Shown here one piece after another: positions 8,109 through 15,179 of a DNA stretch of 64,000 nucleotides. The stretch's first letter is position 1; every line of letters starts with the position of its first letter. The DNA lies in contig NZ_BMIG01000017.1 of NCBI RefSeq assembly GCF_014641715.1, positions 22,024-86,023 of the forward strand. Direction: 5' to 3'. The DNA is from Polaromonas eurypsychrophila (lineage in GTDB: Bacteria > Pseudomonadota > Gammaproteobacteria > Burkholderiales > Burkholderiaceae_C). Position numbers and translations under genes: made by a program. The notes beneath the pieces are model-generated. The model worked only from the letters and a program-made list of their open reading frames with translations, ran no database searches and was not told the origin of the DNA.

Positions 8109-8302
8109 TAAAGCGGCCACCTATCCCTGCGACAGATTGGGGCGCCAGACGTTCGGGCTTTCTTGGCGCGCCGGCACTGGAGGCGGATGGGGTGCCGACT
8201 GGCTGAAAAAACCTGACGCTGGGCGGTAAATCCAGGGAACCCCTTCGCGTGTCGGCAACTCCAAAAGGCATCCGACCAGATGGCCAGCCACAAGGAGACA
8301 CC

Positions 8303-8803
8303 ATGATGAGCCGAAGAAACACCCTTCTGGGCCTGGGCGCGGTATCCGCCCTGTTGGCCAGCGCGCGCGGCCTGTTCGGCGGCAGCCCGGCGCAGGCAGC
8401 GCCACCGGCACACACTTACGAGATCAGCAAAACCGATGCCGACTGGAAAGCGCTGCTCAAGCCCGACCAGTACGCGGTGCTGCGCAAGGCCGGGACAGAA
8501 CGCCCGCACACCAGCCCCTTGAACAAGGAAAAACGCGCCGGCACCTACAGTTGCGCCGGCTGCGCCCTACCCCTGTTTGCGTCAAGTACCAAGTTCGAAA
8601 GCGGCACCGGCTGGCCCAGCTTCTGGCAACCGCTGGATAAAGCCGTGGTCGAAGAAAGCGACACCAGCCTGTTCATAAAACGCACCGAAGTGTTGTGCCG
8701 TCGTTGCGGCGGCCACCTGGGCCATGTGTTTACCGACGGTCCGCGCCCCACCGGCCTGCGTTATTGCATGAACGGCGTGTCTCTGAACTTCACGGCTGCA
8801 TGA
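8303..8803 (+). CDS. msrB: Exported peptide-methionine (R)-S-oxide reductase
   Basis: A 166-residue MsrB. The ATG at 8303 follows AAGGAG at 8292. Residues 1-33 look like a Tat signal (MSRRNTLLGLGAVSALLA... ending PAQAA), so the enzyme acts in the periplasm. Zinc ligands C84, C87, C132 and C135 (CAGC, CRRC) and the catalytic C155 in RYCMNG are present, with HLGHVF. MsrB reduces methionine-R-sulfoxide in oxidised proteins. The next gene, msrA, overlaps its stop, so the two stereospecific reductases are made together. Confidence 0.95.
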   Translation: MMSRRNTLLGLGAVSALLASARGLFGGSPAQAAPPAHTYEISKTDADWKALLKPDQYAVLRKAGTERPHTSPLNKEKRAGTYSCAGCALPLFASSTKFESGTGWPSFWQPLDKAVVEESDTSLFIKRTEVLCRRCGGHLGHVFTDGPRPTGLRYCMNGVSLNFTAA

Positions 8804-9507
8804 TGCGCGGCGCCCTCCATGCCCTCGGACTGGTCGCTGCTGCGGGCTTGCTGGCCTGGGGCTTGCTGGGCAACAGTACGGCCACAGAAAAAGCCGTGAT
8901 CCTGCCCGCTCCCGCCTTCGATGCGGCCGCCGCCGCCCCTCCCGCGTTTGAGACTGCCGTGTTTGCGGGCGGCTGCTTTTGGGGCGTGCAGGCAGTTTTT
9001 CAGCACACCCAGGGCGTGCTGAACGCAGTGTCTGGCTACTCGGGCGGGGCGCGCGAAACGGCCACCTACGCCAGTATAGGCACAGGCCGAACCGGGCACG
9101 CCGAAGCCGTTGAAATCACCTATGACCCCAAGCAGATCTCTTACGGCAAGCTGTTGCAGATTTACTTTTCGGTCGCGCACGATCCAACGCAGCTCAACCG
9201 CCAGGGGCCGGACACAGGCACCCAGTACCGCTCCGCAATTTTTTACAAGGATGCCGGTCAAAAGCAGGTGGCGGAGCGCTACATCGCGCAACTGGACGGC
9301 GCCCGGGTTTATGTCGGCAAGATCGTGACCCAGCTCACGCCGCTGAACGCCTTTTACGCGGCCGAGGCCTACCACCAGGACTACGCCACACGCAACCCGA
9401 ACGCGCCTTACATCCGCCGCTTCGACGCGCCGAAAATCGTCAATCTGAAAACCGTGATGCCCGAGCTTTACCGGGCCACGCCGGTGCTGGTATCGTTCGT
9501 CAAATAA
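8800..9507 (+). CDS. msrA: Exported or membrane-anchored peptide-methionine (S)-S-oxide reductase
   Basis: A 235-residue MsrA starting at the ATG at 8800, which overlaps the msrB stop (ATGA). The catalytic motif GGCFWG has its Cys at 59. YSGG, GHAEAVEITYDP and HDPTQLNRQG are the other family blocks. Residues 1-24 (ALHALGLVAAAGLLAWGLLG) are a hydrophobic export signal or anchor, unlike the cytoplasmic MsrA of E. coli. It reduces methionine-S-sulfoxide. With msrB it forms a periplasmic repair pair covering both sulfoxide isomers. The electron donor for the export site is not encoded nearby. Confidence 0.95.
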   Translation: MMRGALHALGLVAAAGLLAWGLLGNSTATEKAVILPAPAFDAAAAAPPAFETAVFAGGCFWGVQAVFQHTQGVLNAVSGYSGGARETATYASIGTGRTGHAEAVEITYDPKQISYGKLLQIYFSVAHDPTQLNRQGPDTGTQYRSAIFYKDAGQKQVAERYIAQLDGARVYVGKIVTQLTPLNAFYAAEAYHQDYATRNPNAPYIRRFDAPKIVNLKTVMPELYRATPVLVSFVK

Positions 9508-9537
9508 ATTCACCTTTCCCATCGTCAGGAGCCTCGC

Positions 9538-10428
9538 ATGCCCCGCCCAACCGCCCAGGATTTTGACCAGGAACTGCTGATCCTGTTTGACGCTTATGTG
9601 CACGGCGGCATCGACCGGCGCGGCTTCCTTGAGCGGGCGCAGAAGTTTGCTGTGGGCGGGATGACAGCCGGCATGTTGCTGACCGCGCTGAGCCCGGACT
9701 TCGCCGCGGCGCAACAGGTGCCCAAAGATGACAAGCGCCTGAAGACCGAGACGCTTGAGTTTGCCTCGCCCAATGGGTACGGCACGGTCAGGGGTTACCT
9801 GGCCAAACCGGCCAACGCCACCGGCAAATTGCCGGGCGTGCTGGTTGTTCACGAAAACCGCGGCCTGAACCCGCACATTGAAGACATCACGCGGCGCCTG
9901 GCGCTGGAAAACTTTATCGCCTTCGCACCGGACGCACTGACACCGCTGGGCGGCTACCCCGGCGACGAGGACAAGGCGCGCGAGCTGTTCCCCAAACTCG
10001 ACCAAAGTAAAACCATTGAAGATTTCGTCGCCGCCGCCAGCCTGCTGAAAAACCGCCCCGACTGCAGCGGCAAATATGGTGTGGTGGGCTTTTGTTACGG
10101 TGGCGGCATGTCCCACAACTTGTCCGTCCGTCTGCCCGATCTGGGCGCGGCGGTTCCGTTTTACGGCAACCATCCCAAGCCGGAAGACGCAGCCAGGGTC
10201 AAGGCCCCGCTGCTGATCCACTTCGCGGCCGTCGATGAACGCATCAACGCCGCTTGGCCGACCTACGAGGCGGCGCTCAAGGCCGCAGCGGTACGCTACA
10301 CCGCGCACCAGTACCCCGGCACGCAGCACGGCTTCAACAACGACACGACTCCGCGTTATGACGCGGCCGCCGCCAAGCTAGCCTGGGACAGGACGCTGGC
10401 GTTTTTCAACCAGAATTTACGGACTTGA
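9538..10428 (+). CDS. Dienelactone hydrolase family protein, YghX-like
   Basis: A 296-residue alpha/beta hydrolase of the dienelactone hydrolase group. The nucleophile is C186 in GFCYGG, with D233 (AVDERI) and H264 (GTQHGF) completing the triad. Residues 26-58 carry DRRGFLERA followed by a hydrophobic stretch (VGGMTAGMLLTALSP), which looks like an internal Tat-type signal as in E. coli YghX. The natural substrate of this subgroup is unknown; dienelactone cleavage is only the family reference reaction. It follows msrA by 30 bases on the same strand and may share its transcript. Confidence 0.85.
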   Translation: MPRPTAQDFDQELLILFDAYVHGGIDRRGFLERAQKFAVGGMTAGMLLTALSPDFAAAQQVPKDDKRLKTETLEFASPNGYGTVRGYLAKPANATGKLPGVLVVHENRGLNPHIEDITRRLALENFIAFAPDALTPLGGYPGDEDKARELFPKLDQSKTIEDFVAAASLLKNRPDCSGKYGVVGFCYGGGMSHNLSVRLPDLGAAVPFYGNHPKPEDAARVKAPLLIHFAAVDERINAAWPTYEAALKAAAVRYTAHQYPGTQHGFNNDTTPRYDAAAAKLAWDRTLAFFNQNLRT

Positions 10429-10463
10429 ATCGTTCTTGAGCCGGGCCGGCAGATGGCAGTGCT

Positions 10464-10626
10464 AATACTGCAGCCCGGAAGTAGCGGAACAAAATGAAAG
10501 TGATGGCTTCGTGCCGAGGGCAAGGCGCCAGCCGCAGCGAAGGCTGTGCGCCTTCGCAAGAATGGCAACGCCGCCAGCGGTGCGAAGACGCGCTTTCATG
10601 TTTCAATATTTTCGGGTTGCAGTACT
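10464..10626. repeat. Imperfect palindromic MITE-like element
   Basis: The left arm TACTGCAGCCCGG...AAAATGAAAG...GGCTTCG is the inverse of the right arm CGAAGACGC...TTTCATGTTTC...CGGGTTGCAGTA, with about 50 imperfect bases per arm. A second inner hairpin (GCGAAGGCTGTGCGCCTTCGC) sits between them. It has no coding frame I trust. It fills most of the 10429-10641 spacer between convergent genes. Confidence 0.45.
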
Positions 10627-10641
10627 AGGTGGGTGCAGGGC

Positions 10642-11286
10642 TCAGGTTTTCGCCTGCGCCGCCTTGCGGTCGGCCACCACCTTTTGCGCCGATGGCCGCT
10701 CGCCGATGAACTTGATATACGGCTTGTAGTCGATGTCGCCGGCGATCAACAGATCTTCGCCAAAAGCCGCTTTGCTGGCCATGCCGACCAGCGGCAAGTT
10801 GGAAAATGCGGCGCAATCGGCCTGGCTGAAGCTGTCTCCGGCCACGTAGGGCGAAAACCTCGCCAGCTTCTTGAAGGCGGCGATGTTGGTTTCCAGTTGC
10901 TTGCGGATGCGCGCCAGGTTGCCTTCGCTGAGCGGCGCGGCGCCGAAAAAAGTCGAGGCGTACAACTGGCGCGCAACGATCTCCAGGTGCCAGTCGATGA
11001 AGGTGGTGAGTTCGCGCACCTTGGCCGCCTCGAAGGCGTCGGCAGGCAGCAGCGCAGGCTGCGGCGCGGTGGCCTCGATGTAGTCGAGGATGGCCTGGCT
11101 TTCGCACAGTCCGCCGTGCGCAGTACGCACAAACGGGATCTTGCCCAGAGGCGAGGCGCTCAGAATCGCGTCGTCGCTGCTGTGCGTGGCGGCGGCTTCC
11201 TCGGTGAAGGGCAGTCCTTTTTCAAGCAGCGCGAGCTTGACCTTGTTGTAGTAATTTGAAATCGGGGAGCCGCAAAGAATAAGCAT
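10642..11286 (-). CDS. Glutathione S-transferase family protein
   Basis: A 214-residue GST. The N-terminal thioredoxin-like domain (1-80) has LCGSPISNYYNKVKLALLEK, the cis-Pro block GKIPFVRTAHGG and the glutathione gamma-Glu-binding ESQAILDYIE. The C-terminal all-helical domain (about 90-210) includes FSQADCAAFSNL. Which class and substrate cannot be told. It stands alone on the minus strand, convergent with the hydrolase gene at 9538. Confidence 0.9.
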   Translation of the reverse strand: MLILCGSPISNYYNKVKLALLEKGLPFTEEAAATHSSDDAILSASPLGKIPFVRTAHGGLCESQAILDYIEATAPQPALLPADAFEAAKVRELTTFIDWHLEIVARQLYASTFFGAAPLSEGNLARIRKQLETNIAAFKKLARFSPYVAGDSFSQADCAAFSNLPLVGMASKAAFGEDLLIAGDIDYKPYIKFIGERPSAQKVVADRKAAQAKT

Positions 11287-11389
11287 GGGAAGGAGTCTCC
11301 AGGGTAGGTGACCCCCAGTTTATGCTGCCCCATTCCGGCGGCGTGCAACCGCGGCGACAGTTTCGCCCGCCCGGCGGCCACCCAGGCGG

Positions 11390-11701
11390 TTACTCGGGAA
11401 ACAGCGGCGCCAGCAAGCGCACGGCGACATTGAATTCCCGCGCGACGGGCGTCACCCGTACCACCTCGGCCTTGCAGCTGAGCTTGCGGGTCCCGGTGGT
11501 ACCCGGAAACTCCAGCACCATCTCTATGGCCTGGCCGGGCAGATAACGGGTGGCGGACGCGAAATACAGGCCGGTGGCGCTGAGGTCATGCGTTGCGCCC
11601 TCGCCTCCGTCAACAGTCAGGCGCAAGGCCAGGCCAAAACGCTGCGCCGCCCGCTGATCAAGCAAAAAGGCCTTTTTTTCGTTTTGGGTGGAAATTTCCA
11701 T
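11390..11701 (-). CDS. PilZ domain protein
   Basis: A 103-residue single-domain protein with the c-di-GMP binding pattern: RAAQRFGLALRL (arginine motif) and HDLSATGLYFAS (D/N-x-S-x2-G). It ends with VARLLAP-type beta strands. PilZ proteins bind cyclic di-GMP and act on motility, exopolysaccharide or type IV pili through partners. The gene stands alone; no diguanylate cyclase is encoded within a few kilobases, except that the truncated sensor at 1-1995 might carry one. Confidence 0.8.
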   Translation of the reverse strand: MEISTQNEKKAFLLDQRAAQRFGLALRLTVDGGEGATHDLSATGLYFASATRYLPGQAIEMVLEFPGTTGTRKLSCKAEVVRVTPVAREFNVAVRLLAPLFPE

Positions 11702-12066
11702 GTTTGTCGCTTTTTAAAAGTCCGGGAAACGTCCGGGAAGCGGACGCGGTATTTACCTTAAGCCCCATTGATGGCTGGGCTGTAGGCGTGCAAACGGGCC
11801 GCGTGTGGGACGCAGGCTATGCGTGCCTGTCTGCTTGGGGTAACCCAAAGGCCAGGCGTCGCTATCTGCCGTCCGCCCCCATCAAATCACACGCGCCGAT
11901 CGGTGTTGCTGGCAGTTGACGCCAGCCGAGCCCGCTGCCTTTGATGGACATCTTGACCCGCGGCTGACGACAAGGGCCTCCTACAAACGGGGGATGACAA
12001 AGCCCCCGGTGCGCGCCAACACTTGCCACGGTTCAAGCGAAACCGCCAACCCGATCCGGAGCAAGC
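11702..12066. other. Intergenic stretch without a recognised gene
   Basis: 365 bases between the divergent PilZ and peptidoglycan-binding genes. I see a short direct repeat GTCCGGGAA near 11728 and 11741 but no convincing ORF, RNA or terminator. It presumably holds the two promoters. Confidence 0.4.
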
Positions 12067-12996
12067 ATGTCCACTTCCTGTTTTTCCAGAGGCTGCAAAG
12101 GCATGATTGCCAAACGCATCCAGACCGACCTGCAGCGCCAGGGCTTTGCCGTCGGCGACCCTTCGAGGTTTGCCGATGGCGACTTCGGCGGCAAGACCCA
12201 TGCCGCCGTGCAGTCGCTGCAAGGCGCGCGCGGCCTGCCTGCCACCGGCGCGGTGGACCCCCTGACCTGGCAGCGACTCACGCCGACGCCCATGCCCATG
12301 CCCAGCCTGTTCGAACGCTGCCTGCAGGTGACCGCCGCCTTTGAAGGCCACGGCTTCGGGCTGGCCAAAGGCAACTTTGATGGCGCCGGCATCACCTGGG
12401 GCGTGATCGGCTTCACGCTGTCCAACCGCGAAATTCAGGTAGTGCTGGCAGCGGCAGAGGTGCAGTCGCCCGGCATCCTGGCGCGCTGCATGGGGCCGCT
12501 GGCCGCCGAATGGCGAGCCGTCACCGTACTGACGCTGATGCAGCAGGTCGCCTGGGCCCATGCCATGTCGTCGGGGCCATCCCGTGAAGGCCTGCCCGTC
12601 GCCTGGCTGCAGGCCTTTGAAAAGCTCGGCAACGAGGAGGTGGTCAAACGCATCCAGATGAAGCGCGCCTACGAGCGTTACTTTGTGCCCTGCGCCGCCT
12701 CGGCTGCCACGCTCGGCCTCGCCAGTGAGCTGGGCATTGCGCTGGCCTTTGACGTGTTTGTGCAAAACGGCGGCTTCAAGCCCGACGCCACTACGCTGGC
12801 CGCCGGCCTGCCCCCAGCCACGACAGAAGCGGTGCGACGCCAGAAGCTGGCCGCCTGCGTGGCCGCCAGCGCGCGGCCGCAGTACCAGACGGACGTGTTA
12901 AGCCGCAAGAACACACTCGCCACCGGGCAAGGCGTGGTGCATGGTGCGAGTTACCAGCTGACGGCCTGGGGCCTGGGGGAAGACGCCGCCGCCTAG
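12067..12996 (+). CDS. Peptidoglycan-binding protein with a GH46/lysozyme-like C-terminal domain
   Basis: 309 residues. Start ATG at 12067 preceded by CGGAGC. Residues 14-71 match a peptidoglycan-binding type 1 domain (IAKRIQTDLQRQGF, DGDFGGKTHAAVQSLQ, TGAVDPLTWQRL). From about 82 the sequence ERCLQVTAAFEGHGFG...GNFDGAGITWGVIGFTL resembles the active-site region of chitosanase-like (GH46) and related lysozyme-fold enzymes, with E93 and D105 as candidate catalytic acids. There is no signal peptide, so it could be released by lysis, by a dedicated secretion system, or be a prophage-type endolysin. No phage genes are near. Confidence 0.65.
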   Translation: MSTSCFSRGCKGMIAKRIQTDLQRQGFAVGDPSRFADGDFGGKTHAAVQSLQGARGLPATGAVDPLTWQRLTPTPMPMPSLFERCLQVTAAFEGHGFGLAKGNFDGAGITWGVIGFTLSNREIQVVLAAAEVQSPGILARCMGPLAAEWRAVTVLTLMQQVAWAHAMSSGPSREGLPVAWLQAFEKLGNEEVVKRIQMKRAYERYFVPCAASAATLGLASELGIALAFDVFVQNGGFKPDATTLAAGLPPATTEAVRRQKLAACVAASARPQYQTDVLSRKNTLATGQGVVHGASYQLTAWGLGEDAAA

Positions 12997-13001
12997 CAGC
13001 A

Positions 13002-13415
13002 CTAGGCTTGCCAGACCCCGTAACCCTGTTCGCGCAGCGCGATGCCGAGTTCAACTTCCATGTCGCGCGCGCCTTCGTAAGGCATGGGGTTGTACATGGT
13101 GTAAAGCTGCGGCAGCAGGCGCAGGCCCCACTTCTGGACATAGACATTGGCCTGGATGCCGGCCTTGTGTTTGTCAAAACGCACATCCGGGTCCAGCCCG
13201 GTCATACCGACATACACAAAAGGCTTGCCGAGCTGCCAGTCCGGGTTGGCGCGGCGAAAGCGACCGACGTTCCAGACCTCGTCGGACAGCTCGATCACAT
13301 AGACGTGGTAGTGATGGCTGCGCGGCGTGAACGGCTTTTTGACGCGCGGCACGACTTTCGCCGTCGCCTGGCCTTTGGCGACCTTTTTCGGTGCTTTGCG
13401 AGACGCTATGGCCAT
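13002..13415 (-). CDS. GIY-YIG-like small protein
   Basis: 137 residues with a lysine-rich N-terminus (ASRKAPKKVAKGQATAK). Then HHYHVYVIELSDEVW and PFVYVGMTGLDPDVRFDKHKAG resemble the two strands and the following helix of a GIY-YIG nuclease core (V-Y-V and Y-V-G in place of GIY and YIG, R at VRFDKH). The C-terminal part (KWGLRLLPQLYTMYNP, EVELGIALREQGYGVWQA) has the conserved Glu-containing helix position. The family is inferred from this pattern alone and activity is unproven. Confidence 0.55.
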   Translation of the reverse strand: MAIASRKAPKKVAKGQATAKVVPRVKKPFTPRSHHYHVYVIELSDEVWNVGRFRRANPDWQLGKPFVYVGMTGLDPDVRFDKHKAGIQANVYVQKWGLRLLPQLYTMYNPMPYEGARDMEVELGIALREQGYGVWQA

Positions 13416-13460
13416 GATGAGGCCAAGTATGCGTCAGCGGGCAAGTCTGCAGCTCGCTAC

Positions 13461-13511
13461 TAATTTAATAGCTGCTAACGACCTCTGCATATGGGCTACA
13501 GGGCGATTTTA
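13461..13511. repeat. AGCTAT-type dispersed intergenic repeat, copy 3
   Basis: TAATTTAATAGCTGCTAACG, then ATGGGCTACAGGGCGATTTT. It lies between two minus-strand genes and is a well-preserved member of the family. Confidence 0.6.
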
Positions 13512-13532
13512 TGCCTGTTCTGCAACCGCGAC

Positions 13533-13790
13533 TCAGTCCGGCACAAACCTCGCCTTGAACTTGGTTTCGTCAGCCTGCAGCTCCAGCGTCACCAACTGCC
13601 CCATCTTGCCGTCGCTGAGCCGGCAGGCCGCGAACAGGCTGAACTTGCCCTGCAGGTAGTAGCTCTCAAGGTCGATCAGCATGTAGGGGTAAGGCACAAA
13701 CACCTGGTGCGGAAAGATGAGCCGGTGCCGGTTGCGCGGCGACGGGAACAGCTTGTAGTCGTCGGTGGTGATGCCCTGTGCGGATGCCAT
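13533..13790 (-). CDS. Conserved-looking hypothetical protein
   Basis: 85 residues (MASAQGITTDDYKLFPSPRN...). It has mixed beta pattern with many aromatic residues (FVPYPYMLIDLESYYLQGKF) and no signal peptide. I do not recognise the family. The composition is protein-like rather than a shadow of the opposite strand, and it is flanked by same-strand genes with no competing frame. Function unknown. Confidence 0.55.
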   Translation of the reverse strand: MASAQGITTDDYKLFPSPRNRHRLIFPHQVFVPYPYMLIDLESYYLQGKFSLFAACRLSDGKMGQLVTLELQADETKFKARFVPD

Positions 13791-13874
13791 GGTGAGGTAC
13801 TTTGTTCGTGGTGTGTGAGAAGGCGTTGAAAGGTGGAAGGATGGAAGGATTCAGTTGCAACGCGGGCCCGAACA

Positions 13875-15098
13875 TCAGGCTGCCTGCATCATCGCATCGC
13901 GCCTGCGCAGGGCCCGCGCGAAAAGTACGCCTAGCGCCACCAACACGCCGCCGCTCAATGCGATCACGGTGCCTGCGCTCAGGCGCGCGACCAAACTGGC
14001 GGCCAGCAGCACGCCAACCGATTGCCCGAGAAACAGCGCTGCGGCAAACATTGACACGCCGGTGCCGCGCGCGCCGGGGGCCATTTGGGTGGCGTTGGTC
14101 TGCAAGGTGTTGTGCAGCATGAAAAACCCGAAGCCCGCCAGCAGGCTGGCCGGCAGCGCCAGCACCCACCAGGGCGTCAGGCCCAGCACGATGACGGCCA
14201 CCCCGGCCAGGGCGCCGCCCGCCATGGCCAGGCCGCGCTCGCCAAGGCGGCGTATCAGGTGCCGCGCCACCGTCATGTACAACATGCCGCCCAGCCCGAA
14301 CAAGGCCACAATGGCGCCGGATGCCGTGAGCGACAGGCCCAGGGCATCGTGCAAGTGCGAAGCCCAGATTGCCAACACGCCAAAACCCGCTGCGCCTTCG
14401 GCAAAAGACACCGCCAGCACCACGCGCGACCACGGGCCGGTGATGATGAGCAGGGCTTGTGCAATAAAACCCGGCCGCAACACCGGCTCCCCAGGGGCTT
14501 GTGCGGCAAGGGGTGTGGCCTGCTGGCGGCGCCAGTCGGCATACAGCAGCGTGCCCACCGCGCCAAACAGCACGGTGGTGATGCCGAAGGCCCAGCGCCA
14601 TCCGAGCGCATCGGTCACCAGCCCGCCGACCAGTTGCCCACTGACCAGGCCCAGCGTGGTGCCCAGGCCAACGCGGGCCAGCGTTTCCTGGCGCAGCTCA
14701 TACGCAATGTTGTCGCCCACCCAGGCCATGGAGATCGGAATGATGGCCGCCGCCGCCAGCGCCACCAGCACGCGGGCCAGCACCAGCACATCCAGGCTGG
14801 CGGCAAACACCGACAACAAGCTGCCGGCGCAGCACGCCAGCGTGGCGAAGGTGACAATGCCGAACTTGCTGAATCGGTCGCCCAGCGGACCGTAAACCAG
14901 TTGCGCCAGGCCGTAGGTGACGGCAAACACCGACACCACCTGCGCGGCCTGCGCCAGGCTCACCGCGAAAGCGCGTGACAGCTCAGGCAACATGGCATCA
15001 CAAATGCGCTGCACCGCCATGCTCGAAAACGTGGCGAGAGACAGCAAAAGAATGGATCGGCGTGTGGCCGCAGGAAGCGTGGCGGAGCCGGAGGTCAT
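13875..15098 (-). CDS. Major facilitator superfamily transporter
   Basis: 407 residues with about 12 hydrophobic helices. The MFS loop motif between helices 2 and 3 reads YGPLGDRFSKFGI, and FGLGGMLYMTVARHLIRRLGERG marks the second half. The layout (short N-terminus, LLLSLATFSSMAVQRICDAMLPE) is like the YNFM/arabinose-efflux type of drug or metabolite exporters. Substrate unknown. The gene stands apart from the penicillin-binding protein gene downstream and has no adjacent regulator. Confidence 0.85.
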   Translation of the reverse strand: MTSGSATLPAATRRSILLLSLATFSSMAVQRICDAMLPELSRAFAVSLAQAAQVVSVFAVTYGLAQLVYGPLGDRFSKFGIVTFATLACCAGSLLSVFAASLDVLVLARVLVALAAAAIIPISMAWVGDNIAYELRQETLARVGLGTTLGLVSGQLVGGLVTDALGWRWAFGITTVLFGAVGTLLYADWRRQQATPLAAQAPGEPVLRPGFIAQALLIITGPWSRVVLAVSFAEGAAGFGVLAIWASHLHDALGLSLTASGAIVALFGLGGMLYMTVARHLIRRLGERGLAMAGGALAGVAVIVLGLTPWWVLALPASLLAGFGFFMLHNTLQTNATQMAPGARGTGVSMFAAALFLGQSVGVLLAASLVARLSAGTVIALSGGVLVALGVLFARALRRRDAMMQAA

Positions 15099-15179
15099 GG
15101 GGAGGATCAGTGAGGGTGCGTCGCGGGCGCAAACGGCCGACTAATACCGATTGTAGGCAAGGCAGGCACCAGGGCCCGG

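Noticed and set aside
8761..10329. 522-codon minus-strand open frame
   Set aside because: Shadow of the msrA and dienelactone-hydrolase genes; no domain, and the opposite strand has clear catalytic motifs.
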